Assembly: GCA_964242415.1 (NCBI GenBank) | Contig: CAXTAT010000002.1 | Coordinates: 1 to 64,000 of the forward strand | Reading direction: 5' to 3' | Source of the DNA: DASWOJ01 sp964242415 | GTDB lineage: Bacteria; Pseudomonadota; Alphaproteobacteria; Acetobacterales; Acetobacteraceae | DNA: 64,000 bases | Shown: positions 23,397-31,333 of the stretch, piece by piece | Position numbering within the stretch: position 1 is the first letter of the stretch | Layout: each line of letters starts with the position of its first letter | The notes under the pieces: model-generated | Seen by the model: the letters and a program-made list of their open reading frames with translations, nothing else | Told to the model about the DNA's origin: nothing | Database searches by the model: none | Made by a program: the position numbers and the translations under genes

Positions 23397-23458
23397 GATG
23401 GACACTTGGTGAGGAACCGGTTAGGGCCGCAGGCGGGCACCGTCAGGCCCGGCGGCGC

Positions 23459-24397
23459 CTAAACCCCCGCCATCGCCATCGACCGCAACGCCATCGCCAC
23501 CGCCCCGGCCCGCGACCCGGCCGCGCCGACGAACCGCCGCAAGTGCACGAACACCGCATCCGCAACGCCGGTCGCCTGCACCAGCTCCGATTCCGGCAAC
23601 CCGGCCCAGGCCTCCGGCAGCGGCAGGCGCTGGGCGAACGAGGCCGGGTCCGGCGGCATGGTATCGACCATCCAGTTGCCGTTGGACACGGGATACACGG
23701 CATACAGCACCGGCAGCGCATGGGCGAACACCGCGTCCTTCCACGGCATGTTGCGGTCCAGCTCCAGCACCCGCGGGTCGGCGCTGGCGGCGTGGGCGGC
23801 CACCACCGCTGCCTCCGCCTGCAGGCGTCCCCGCACCGCGCCGACCCGGCGGCGCAGCACCCCCTCGGCCAACACGGCGGCGTCCAGGAATGCGGCGTCC
23901 TCCGCCGCCGCGTCGCGCGGCTGGTCCCAGCCAGGATTGTAGTCGCCGATCAGCGAGGCCAGGCCCAGCCGGTCCTGCCCCGGGGCGAAGCCGTTGTCGA
24001 TCTCGTCGATGCGGCGCACGACCGACTCGTCCAGGCTTGCCGCGACGGTGCCGGCCAGCGCGTCGTCCGCATGGCCGCCCTCGCGCAGCAGCGCCGCGAC
24101 CGCCTGCCGCCCATACACCTGCCAGACCAGGCCGGCGGCGCTGAATGGCGTGCCGTCCGGCCGCTCCGGAGCGCCGCGCTGGTGGTGGTCGAACCGGCGG
24201 GTCCCCGGGTCGAACACCAGGCCGACGTCCCAGACCAGGTCGCCCCCGGCAATGACGTCGGCATCCCGCGTGCGGACCAGGTGGTGGTCCACCCCGGGCA
24301 GGCGCACGCCCAGGGCCTGGCGCAGCACGGCGTAGGCGAACACCTCGTCGCAGTGGAATTTCCCGTTATGGGTAACAAGCACTGGGATTGGCTGCAT
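23459..24397 (-). CDS. MYG1 family (UPF0160) metal-dependent protein
   Basis: 312 aa. Hallmarks of the DHH-like MYG1 family: THNGKFHCDEVFAYAVL at residues 9-25, GVDHH (36-39), and FDHHQRG (69-75), which supply metal ligands. In eukaryotes MYG1 is a 3'-5' RNA exonuclease of nucleus and mitochondria; bacterial members are conserved but little studied. Length is as expected. The stop-to-start distance to the downstream MITE-like element is 60 bp. It starts a few bases after the FKBP gene ends on the same strand, suggesting co-transcription in the order FKBP then MYG1. Confidence 0.88.
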   Translation of the reverse strand: MQPIPVLVTHNGKFHCDEVFAYAVLRQALGVRLPGVDHHLVRTRDADVIAGGDLVWDVGLVFDPGTRRFDHHQRGAPERPDGTPFSAAGLVWQVYGRQAVAALLREGGHADDALAGTVAASLDESVVRRIDEIDNGFAPGQDRLGLASLIGDYNPGWDQPRDAAAEDAAFLDAAVLAEGVLRRRVGAVRGRLQAEAAVVAAHAASADPRVLELDRNMPWKDAVFAHALPVLYAVYPVSNGNWMVDTMPPDPASFAQRLPLPEAWAGLPESELVQATGVADAVFVHLRRFVGAAGSRAGAVAMALRSMAMAGV

Positions 24398-24403
24398 GGC
24401 GGG

Positions 24404-24769
24404 TCAATGGATCCCCAGCAGTTCGACATCGAAAATCAGTGTCGCATTGGGCGGGATCACCCCGCCGGCGCCGCGTGCGCCATAGGCCAGGTCCGGCGGC
24501 AGGACCAGGGTGCGCCGGCCGCCGACGTGCATGTCGGCCACGCCTTGGTCCCAGCCCTTGATCACTTGGCCCGCGCCCAGCTTGAAGCTGAACGGCGCGC
24601 CGCGGTCGCGGGAGCTGTCGAACTTGCGGCCGGGCTTGCCGCCGTCGTTCAGCCAACCGGTGTAGTGGACATCGACCGTCTGCCCCGCCGCCGGCTGCGC
24701 GCCGGTGCCGACAACCTCGTCCCGGTAGCGTAGGCCAGAGGACAAGGTGGTGTATTCGGCGTCAGCCAT
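24404..24769 (-). CDS. FKBP-type peptidyl-prolyl isomerase
   Basis: 121 aa, a single FKBP domain without signal peptide, therefore cytoplasmic. Active-site features include VDVHYTGWLNDGGKPGRKFD, FKLGAGQVIKGWDQG and the aromatic Y in DLAYGARG. It catalyses cis-trans isomerisation of X-Pro bonds during folding. The C-terminus ends FDVELLGIH as usual for the family. Confidence 0.95.
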   Translation of the reverse strand: MADAEYTTLSSGLRYRDEVVGTGAQPAAGQTVDVHYTGWLNDGGKPGRKFDSSRDRGAPFSFKLGAGQVIKGWDQGVADMHVGGRRTLVLPPDLAYGARGAGGVIPPNATLIFDVELLGIH

Positions 24770-24888
24770 CAGCGGCTCCTAAGCAGGGATTGTACTCGGT
24801 AATTAGGGCAGGCCGGCCAGAACGGCAACGCGACCATTGGGAGGATGCCGCCCCCCTCATCACAATCGCCGCTGCGGCGGTCGGCCTT

Positions 24889-24990
24889 AGAGCATGTTCG
24901 GATCAAGCGGCTTCGCTTGAGCCGAACAGGGGCTCGCAAAAATAAAGCTTGGAGCATGCTTGGCGTCTCTACTTGCACCAGACATGCTCT
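24889..24990 (+). repeat. Dispersed element B, copy 2, with perfect terminal inverted repeats
   Basis: 102 bp with ends AGAGCATGT and ACATGCTCT (perfect 9-bp inverted repeat) and an internal hairpin around TTCGG-TCAAGCG / CGCTTGA-CCGAA. A degenerate relative lies at 15142-15224. Its right end contributes two bases of the hpnL stop codon. Confidence 0.75.
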
Positions 24991-25966
24991 AGGCAGCCCG
25001 GCGGGCCGCCTGCACCCGGCGCAGCTCAGTCCACTGCCAGGCCGCCAGGATCGGCAGGCCCAGCGCCAGATCCTTCGCCCTTCGCAGCAGCGACACGCTC
25101 AGCGCCACGTCGGGCGGCACGCCGAAAGCCGCGCCCAGGCCGACATACCCGGCCTCCTGCACCCCAACCGCGCCGGGCACGACGAAGGTGGCGGCGACCA
25201 GGGCGTCCAGCAGCGCCTCCAGCGCCAGCACCCGCAGCAGGCCGGCGTCGTTGCCCAGCAGGCGCAGGCTGATCCAGGTGCCCACACCGGTGCCGAACCA
25301 AGCCGAGAGGTGAACCGTGGTGGCGAGCATCCAGCGGCGGGGGTGGGACAGCAGGCGGGACAGCTCGGCGCCGATCGCCTCCAGCCCGCCCTGGCTGCGG
25401 AACCAGTCGCCCAGCAGCCGGCGTCCCAGCCCGCCCACCAGCGCGCGCAGTCCCCGGCCGAGGCGGGCGCGCAGGGTGAACGCGACCGCCGCCAGCCCGC
25501 CCGCCAGCCCCAGCGCCGCCGCCACCGGCAGCACCAGCGGCGACTCCGGCAGCAGCACCAGCAGGCCCCCCAGCCCAAACAGCGAGAACAGCGCCTGCCC
25601 GGCGGTCTCCGCCGTCACGTCCACGACGGTCCCGGCGGCGGCGGTCGCCCAGGGGACGCCCAGCACCATGACCGCCCGGGCGCCAATGACGAAGGCGCCG
25701 ACCGGCGAGAACGGCAGGCACGTCGTGGCGGAGTCGCGCACCATGCGGCCCCACACCAGCACCTCCCGCGGCACGCCGGGCAGCGTGACCGACCAGGCCA
25801 GGCCGAGCAGCACGAACAACCCCATCTGCCACAGCGCCAGCAGCCCGAAGCCCCACCATCCCACCGACAGCGCCACGTCCAGCACCTGCCCGGCATTGAA
25901 CCAGGCCACCAGCAGGACCGACACGGCCAGCCCGGCCAGGGCAAGGAGGATGGAAAGCTGCTTCAT
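24989..25966 (-). CDS. hpnL: Hopanoid-associated UPF0104-type membrane protein HpnL
   Basis: 325 aa with about eight hydrophobic helices (for example ILLALAGLAVSVLLVAWF and WGFGLLALWQMGLFVLLGL). It shows the lysylphosphatidylglycerol-synthase-like membrane fold, including AVGVQEAGYVGLG near the end. Proteins of this type are encoded in hopanoid clusters as HpnL and are thought to take part in moving or handling hopanoids in the membrane. Transcribed away from hpnA, with about 100 bp between starts. The start ATG at 25966 is preferred over 25981. The stop TAG lies at the edge of repeat B. Confidence 0.82.
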   Translation of the reverse strand: MKQLSILLALAGLAVSVLLVAWFNAGQVLDVALSVGWWGFGLLALWQMGLFVLLGLAWSVTLPGVPREVLVWGRMVRDSATTCLPFSPVGAFVIGARAVMVLGVPWATAAAGTVVDVTAETAGQALFSLFGLGGLLVLLPESPLVLPVAAALGLAGGLAAVAFTLRARLGRGLRALVGGLGRRLLGDWFRSQGGLEAIGAELSRLLSHPRRWMLATTVHLSAWFGTGVGTWISLRLLGNDAGLLRVLALEALLDALVAATFVVPGAVGVQEAGYVGLGAAFGVPPDVALSVSLLRRAKDLALGLPILAAWQWTELRRVQAARRAA

Positions 25967-26084
25967 GATGCAGCGGCGCACTACACCAGCGCGGCCCGGC
26001 CAGCTATATATGACCGCTGTTCAACCGGCGCCTACCACCTCGCCAGCGCTTACCACCTCAAAGGATGTCGTGCCCTGCCACCTG

Positions 26085-27082
26085 ATGCCCCCACGCTCGT
26101 CACCGGCGCGACCGGCTTCGTCGGCTCCGCCGTCGCCCGCGCGCTGCTAGGCCGCGGCCACCCGCTGCGACTGCTGGTGCGGCCGGGCGGGGACCGGCGC
26201 AACATCGAGGGCCTGACCGCCGAGCTGGTGGAGGGCGACCTGCGCGACCCGGCCTCGCTGGTGCGCTCCGTGCAGGGCTGCCGCCACGTCGTGCACGTCG
26301 CGGCCGATTACCGCCTGTGGGTGCCCGACCCCGGCCCGATGCTGGCCGCCAACGTCGATGGCGCCCGCGCCCTGCTGCTGGCCGCACGTGACGCCGGGGT
26401 GGAGCGGATGGTGTACTGCAGCAGCGTCGCCGCCCTCGGCCTGGTCGGCGACGGCACGCCGGGCACGGAGGACACCCCGGTCCACCCCGAGGGGATCGTC
26501 GGCGCCTACAAGCAGTCCAAGTACCTGGGCGAGCAGGCGGTGCGCGCCCTGGTGCGGGACGAGGGCGTGCCGGCGGTGATCGTGAACCCCACCGCCCCGG
26601 TCGGCCCGCGCGACGTGAAGCCGACGCCGACCGGCCGCATGGTGCTCGACACCGCCGCCGGGCGGATGCCGGCCTACGTCGATACCGGGCTGAACCTGGT
26701 CCATGTGGACGACGTTGCCGAGGGCCATGTGCTGGCGCTGGAGCGCGGACGGATCGGCGAAGCCTATATCCTGGGCGGCGAGGACTTCGACATGCCGCGG
26801 CTGCTGGCGCTGATCGATGATGTCATGGGGCGCGGGACCGTGCGGCGGATGCGGCTGAACCAGGGCGTGCTGTGGCCGGTCGCGGTCGGCGCGGAGGCGC
26901 TGGCCCGCGCCTTCAAGACCGAGCCACGGGTGACGCGGGAGATGCTGGCGATGGCCAAGAAGCGCATGTACTTCAGCCACGCCAAGGCCGCCGCCGAGCT
27001 GGGCTACTCCCCCCGCCCAGCCCGGCAGGCGGTGGCCGACGCCATCGGCTGGTTCCGCGCCAACGGGCTGTTGCCGGCATGA
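26085..27082 (+). CDS. hpnA: Hopanoid-associated sugar epimerase HpnA, apparent start frameshift
   Basis: An extended SDR with TLVTGATGFVGSAVARAL as nucleotide-binding motif, YCSSVAALG, and the YKQSKYLGE catalytic Tyr-Lys. In hopanoid loci HpnA is a putative epimerase acting on side-chain sugars. The frame that encodes the protein has no ATG, GTG or TTG upstream of the Rossmann motif. The natural-looking ATG at 26085 is out of frame by one base, next to a run of five C (26088-26092). A sixth C would give MPPTLVTGATGF. So either the gene has a real frameshift, or the sequence has a homopolymer error. The stop overlaps hpnB (ATGA). Confidence 0.85.
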
Positions 27083-28356
27083 CGTGGCTTGCGATGGCTG
27101 CCGCGCTGGCGTGGGCCTACCTGCTGCTGTGGCATGGCCGCTTCTGGTCGGCCGGGCCGGTGCTGGTCCCGGCCACGCCCGCCGCCGCTTGCCCAGCCGT
27201 GGACGTGGTGATTCCTGCCCGGGACGAGGCAGAGGGCATCGGCGCCGCCCTGCGCTCCCTGCTGGCGCAGGACTACCCGGGGCCGCTGCGCATCATCGTC
27301 GTGGACGACGGCAGCACCGATGGCACCGGAGCGGTCGCGCGCATGTTGGCGCCAAGCCAGCCCCTGTCATCGGCAGCGTCATTGCGACCCGGCTTCGGCG
27401 CGGCAATCCAGAAGCCGCATGTACCAATGTCAGCCCTGGCGGCCCCTGGATCGCCGCGTCGCTGCGCTCCTCGCAATGACGGCGGAGATGGGACGGAGAT
27501 CAGCCTCACGGTCCTGGACGGCCAGCCGCGCCCGCCGGGGTGGAGTGGCAAGCTATGGGCGGTCTCGCAGGGCGTCGCGCACTCCACCGCTGGGATCGTG
27601 CTGCTGACCGACGCCGACATCGTGCATGACCCGGCCCATGTCCGTACCCTGGTCGCCAAGGCGGAGCGCGACGGCCTGGACCTGGTGTCCGAGATGGTGG
27701 AGCTGCGCTGCCAAAGCCTCGCGGAACGGGCGTTGGTGCCGGCCTTCGTGTTCTTCTTCCAGCTTCTTTACCCATTCGAGCGGGTCAACGACCCGATGCG
27801 CGGGATCGCGGCGGCGGCTGGCGGCACGATGCTGCTGCGCCGCCGCGCCCTGGACCGCATCGGCGGCATTGCGGCGGTGCGCGGCGCGCTGATTGACGAT
27901 GTGGCGCTGGCTGCGGCGGTGAAGCGCGGCGGGCGCATCTGGCTGGGCCACAGCGCCTTGGCTCGCAGCCTGCGGCCCTATCCCGGGGCTGCCGACATCT
28001 GGCGCATGGTGGCGCGGACGGCCTACGTGCAGTTGCGGCACTCGCCCCCTGTCCTGGCCGGGACCGTCCTGGGCCTGGCGCTGGTCTGGCTGGTTCCGCC
28101 GGGCCTGGCGCTGTTCGGGCACGGCTGGGCGCGCGGGCTGGGTGGGGTGGCCTGGGCTGGCTCGATGCTGTCGTACGTGCCGACCTTGCGCCGGTTCCGG
28201 CAGTCGCCGGCGTGGGCGCTCGCGCTGCCGGGCATCGCCTGCTTTTACATGGCTGCCACGCTCGGATCGGCCTGGGACCACCACCGCGGCCGCGGCGTGG
28301 TGTGGAAGCGCCGCGCCTACCGGGACGGCCGGGCATACGGGGATGCCCAGGCATGA
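27079..28356 (+). CDS. hpnB: Hopanoid-associated glycosyltransferase HpnB, carrying a repeat insertion
   Basis: 425 aa, longer than usual for HpnB. GT2 features: PARDEAEGIG, VVDDGSTDGT (D76-D77) and LLTDADI (176-182), with an N-terminal hydrophobic helix and C-terminal membrane helices. HpnB is associated with hopanoid side-chain glycosylation, but its exact reaction is not established. Residues about 100-134 are translated from dispersed element A (27378-27480) inserted between the DDGSTDGT strand and the LTVLDGQPRPPGW segment that normally follow closely. The insertion keeps the frame open, so a chimeric protein may still be made. Confidence 0.88.
   Translation: MTWLAMAAALAWAYLLLWHGRFWSAGPVLVPATPAAACPAVDVVIPARDEAEGIGAALRSLLAQDYPGPLRIIVVDDGSTDGTGAVARMLAPSQPLSSAASLRPGFGAAIQKPHVPMSALAAPGSPRRCAPRNDGGDGTEISLTVLDGQPRPPGWSGKLWAVSQGVAHSTAGIVLLTDADIVHDPAHVRTLVAKAERDGLDLVSEMVELRCQSLAERALVPAFVFFFQLLYPFERVNDPMRGIAAAAGGTMLLRRRALDRIGGIAAVRGALIDDVALAAAVKRGGRIWLGHSALARSLRPYPGAADIWRMVARTAYVQLRHSPPVLAGTVLGLALVWLVPPGLALFGHGWARGLGGVAWAGSMLSYVPTLRRFRQSPAWALALPGIACFYMAATLGSAWDHHRGRGVVWKRRAYRDGRAYGDAQA
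27378..27480. repeat. Dispersed element A, copy 2, inserted inside hpnB
   Basis: Ends GTCATTGCGA and TCGCAATGAC form a perfect 10-bp inverted repeat 103 bp apart. Inside is GGCTTCGGCGCGGCAATCCA, identical to the intergenic copy at 63589. It is open in the hpnB frame without a stop. Confidence 0.85.
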
Positions 28357-29186
28357 CCACCGCCTCCGTCGAGACCTGGTCGGGCAAGGACCGCGCCGAC
28401 GAGAATTTTCCCGTCGGCTCCGCCCTGATCCGCCCGGCGTTGCGCCCGCACGTCCACGCCTTCTACGCCTTCGCCCGCAACGCCGACGACATCGCCGACA
28501 GCCCCGTGCTGGCGGCGGATGACAAGCTGCACCGGCTGGACCGAATGCGGGCGGTGCTGGTGGGCGAAACCGGCAGCGGATCGCCCAGCGCCCTCGGGCT
28601 GCGCGCCAGCCTGGGCGAGACCGGCGTCACCGCGCAGCACGCGCTGGACCTGCTGGCGGCCTTCCGCCAGGACGCCACGCAGCGCCGCTATGCCACCTGG
28701 ACGGAGCTGCTGGACTACTGCCGCCTGTCCGCCATGCCGGTCGGCCGCCACGTGCTGGACCTGCACGGCGAGGACCCGGCCACCCACGCGCCGTCGGACC
28801 CGCTATGCGCCGCGCTGCAGGTGCTGAACCACCTGCAGGACGGCACCAAGGACCTGGCCGCGCTGGACCGCTGCTACCTGCCCACCGACCTGCTGGACGC
28901 CGCCGGGGCGCAGGTCGAGGACCTGGCCGGCCCCCGCGAGACGCCCGGCCTGCGCCTGGTGTTCACCCGCTTGCTGGACGAGGTGGACGCGCTGCACGAA
29001 GCTGCCGCTGCCCTGCCGGGCCGCACCCGGGACTGGCGGCTGCGCATGGAGGTCGCGGTGATCCTCGGCCTGTCCCGCCGCCTGGCCCGCCGCCTGCGTC
29101 GCGGCGACCCGGTGGCGACCCGGGTCAAGCTGCGCAAGCCGGACGTGGCGTTCAGCCTGCTTGGCGCACTGCGGTGGGCGGCATGA
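28353..29186 (+). CDS. hpnC: Hydroxysqualene synthase HpnC
   Basis: 277 aa. Squalene/phytoene-synthase fold with the first aspartate motif NADDIAD (D45, D46, D49) and the second in LNHLQDGTKDL. In the three-step bacterial route, HpnC converts presqualene diphosphate, made by HpnD, to hydroxysqualene. Its neighbours hpnD and hpnE complete the pathway from farnesyl diphosphate to squalene. Start and stop codons overlap with hpnB and hpnD (ATGA both times), so the three are translationally coupled. Confidence 0.93.
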   Translation: MTTASVETWSGKDRADENFPVGSALIRPALRPHVHAFYAFARNADDIADSPVLAADDKLHRLDRMRAVLVGETGSGSPSALGLRASLGETGVTAQHALDLLAAFRQDATQRRYATWTELLDYCRLSAMPVGRHVLDLHGEDPATHAPSDPLCAALQVLNHLQDGTKDLAALDRCYLPTDLLDAAGAQVEDLAGPRETPGLRLVFTRLLDEVDALHEAAAALPGRTRDWRLRMEVAVILGLSRRLARRLRRGDPVATRVKLRKPDVAFSLLGALRWAA

Positions 29187-30025
29187 CCGCGCTGGGGGCC
29201 TCGCCGCCCGACCTGGAGGCGGTGGAAAAGCTGGTGCTGCGCTCCGGCACCTCGTTCCACCGCGGCATGAAGGTGCTGCCGCCTGACCGGCGCGCGGCGA
29301 TGTATGCCGTCTATGCCTTCTGCCGCATCGTGGACGACGTGGCGGACGAGCCGGGGCCGCTGCCGGACAAGCTCGCCGGCCTCGACGAGTGGCGCAACCG
29401 CATTGCCGCCCTGTATGCCGGCCGGGCCGACGACCCGGTGACGCGCGTGCTGCTGCCGGCCATCCGCACCTACGACCTGCGGCAGGAGGACTTCCTGGCG
29501 GTGATCGACGGCATGGGGATGGACACCGACGCCATCGTGGCGCCTGACCTGGCCACCCTGGACCTGTATTGCGACCGCGTGGCCGCCGCCGTCGGCCGCC
29601 TGTCGGTGCGGGCGTTCGGCGACGCCTCCTCCAAGGCGGACGAGGTCGCCTGGCACCTCGGCCGCGCCCTGCAGTTGACCAACATCCTGCGCGACGTGGC
29701 GGAGGACGCCGGGCGGGACCGGCTGTATCTGCCCCGGGAGTGGCTGGAGGAGGCCGGCGTCCCTGCGTCTCCCGCCGCCCTGCAGCACCCGGCCCTGGCA
29801 GCCGTCTGCAGCCGCGCGGCCCGGCAGGCTCATCTGCACTTCGATGCGGCCTATGCCGCCATGGCCGCCTGCGACCCTGGCGCGATGCGCCCCGCCCGGC
29901 TGATGGGCGCCGCCTACGACGCCCTGCTGACCCGCCTGGAGCGCCGCGGCTGGACCCGGCTGGACCAGTCAGTACAAGTACCGAAGTGGCAAAAGCTGCT
30001 GATTGCCTTACGTTATGCCCGATGA
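29183..30025 (+). CDS. hpnD: Presqualene diphosphate synthase HpnD
   Basis: 280 aa. Aspartate-rich motifs DDVADE (51-56) and, about 120 residues later, NILRDVAEDAGRDRLYLP bind the magnesium-diphosphate groups. It condenses two farnesyl diphosphates to presqualene diphosphate. Length and motif spacing are standard. The start overlaps the hpnC stop; hpnE starts 44 bases after the stop, the largest spacing inside this part of the cluster. Confidence 0.94.
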   Translation: MTALGASPPDLEAVEKLVLRSGTSFHRGMKVLPPDRRAAMYAVYAFCRIVDDVADEPGPLPDKLAGLDEWRNRIAALYAGRADDPVTRVLLPAIRTYDLRQEDFLAVIDGMGMDTDAIVAPDLATLDLYCDRVAAAVGRLSVRAFGDASSKADEVAWHLGRALQLTNILRDVAEDAGRDRLYLPREWLEEAGVPASPAALQHPALAAVCSRAARQAHLHFDAAYAAMAACDPGAMRPARLMGAAYDALLTRLERRGWTRLDQSVQVPKWQKLLIALRYAR

Positions 30026-30069
30026 GCACACGCACCAGCCCAGCCCGATGACCCCGACGCCATAGCACG

Positions 30070-31314
30070 ATGACTTTACAGCATGTGCACGTCATCGGCG
30101 CCGGCTTGGCTGGGCTGTCCGCCGCCATGGACCTGGTCGCCGCCGGAGTCGCGGTGACCCTGCACGAGGCCGGGCCGGCCGCCGGGGGGCGCTGCCGCAG
30201 CTACTTCGACCGCGAGCTGGGCTGCCGTTTGGACAATGGCAACCACTTGTTGCTTTCCGGCAACAGGAGTGCCTACGCATTCCTGGACCGCGTCGGCGCG
30301 CGGGGTACCATGGGCGGTCCGGGGGCGCCGGTTTTCCCGTTCATGGACGTGTCCACCGGGGAGCGCTGGACCGTGCGCCCCAACGCCGGCCGGGTGCCCT
30401 GGTGGCTGTTCAGCCGCCGCCGCCGCGTGCCCGGCGCCCGGTTGCGTGAGTTCCTGTCTATACTTGCGCTGTCCCGCGGCGGGCCGGACGCCACCGTTGC
30501 CGGCACCCTGCGCCCCGGCGAGCTGTATCGCCGCCTGCTGGAGCCCCTGGCCATCGCGGCGCTGAACACCCCGCCGGAGACCGCCAGCGCCGCCCTGCTG
30601 GGGGCGGTGATGAACGAGAGCCTGGCCCTGGGCGGCAGCGCCTGCATCCCTGCCTTTCCAAAGGAGGGCCTGTCGGAGAGCTTCATCGACCCTGCCGTGG
30701 CCTGGCTGCGCGGCCATGGGGCCGAGGTGCTGCTGTCCGATCGCGTGACCAGCCTGGACCAGTTGGGCGGACGCGTGACCGCGGTGAACGGCCGCCCGGT
30801 TGCGGACAACGAAGCCGTGGTGCTGGCCGTCCCCGCCTCCATCGCCGCGGGGCTGCTGCCGGGCCTGCAGGCGCCGGACCAGTTCGAGGCCATCCTGAAC
30901 GTGCATTTCCGTTGCGAGGCCGATCCCGGGGAGGCCGGGTTCACTGGGCTGGTCGGCGGCGTCGCCGAGTGGGTGTTCGTCAAGCCCGGCGTCGTCAGCG
31001 TCACCATCAGCGCCGGCAACCACCGGGCAGACCTACCGCCTGTGGCCTTGGCGACACAGGTGTGGCGCGATGTGCGCGCTGTCCTGAACCTGCCGCAACC
31101 GCTCCCGCCATGGCGCGTGGTAAAGGAGAAGCGGGCGACGTTCGCCGCGACCCCGGCGCAGGACCGCCGCCGCCCCCCTGCTAGGACCGGCCTGGCCAAT
31201 TTGGCGCTGGCCGGCGACTGGACCCGCACCGGGTTGCCCGCGACGATTGAAGGTGCCATCAGGTCTGGTTGCACCGCAGCATCACTCCTACTGACCGGCC
31301 CGGTTGCGGCCTGA
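30070..31314 (+). CDS. hpnE: Hydroxysqualene dehydroxylase HpnE
   Basis: 414 aa FAD-dependent enzyme. The N-terminal dinucleotide site is VIGAGLAGLSAAMDL (8-22), followed by EAGPAAGGRCRSY. The C-terminal FAD closure is LALAGDWTRTGLPATIEGA. It reduces hydroxysqualene to squalene, the substrate of Shc. It belongs to the amine-oxidase/phytoene-desaturase-like group. The shc start lies 19 bases after the stop. Confidence 0.93.
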   Translation: MTLQHVHVIGAGLAGLSAAMDLVAAGVAVTLHEAGPAAGGRCRSYFDRELGCRLDNGNHLLLSGNRSAYAFLDRVGARGTMGGPGAPVFPFMDVSTGERWTVRPNAGRVPWWLFSRRRRVPGARLREFLSILALSRGGPDATVAGTLRPGELYRRLLEPLAIAALNTPPETASAALLGAVMNESLALGGSACIPAFPKEGLSESFIDPAVAWLRGHGAEVLLSDRVTSLDQLGGRVTAVNGRPVADNEAVVLAVPASIAAGLLPGLQAPDQFEAILNVHFRCEADPGEAGFTGLVGGVAEWVFVKPGVVSVTISAGNHRADLPPVALATQVWRDVRAVLNLPQPLPPWRVVKEKRATFAATPAQDRRRPPARTGLANLALAGDWTRTGLPATIEGAIRSGCTAASLLLTGPVAA

Positions 31315-31333
31315 ACGAGTACGTCCTGATCCC

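Noticed and set aside
24845..27082. 745-codon plus-strand open frame covering the hpnL region and hpnA
   Set aside because: Its first 400 codons are the antisense of hpnL, full of Gln/Arg/Pro low complexity. Only the hpnA part is coding.
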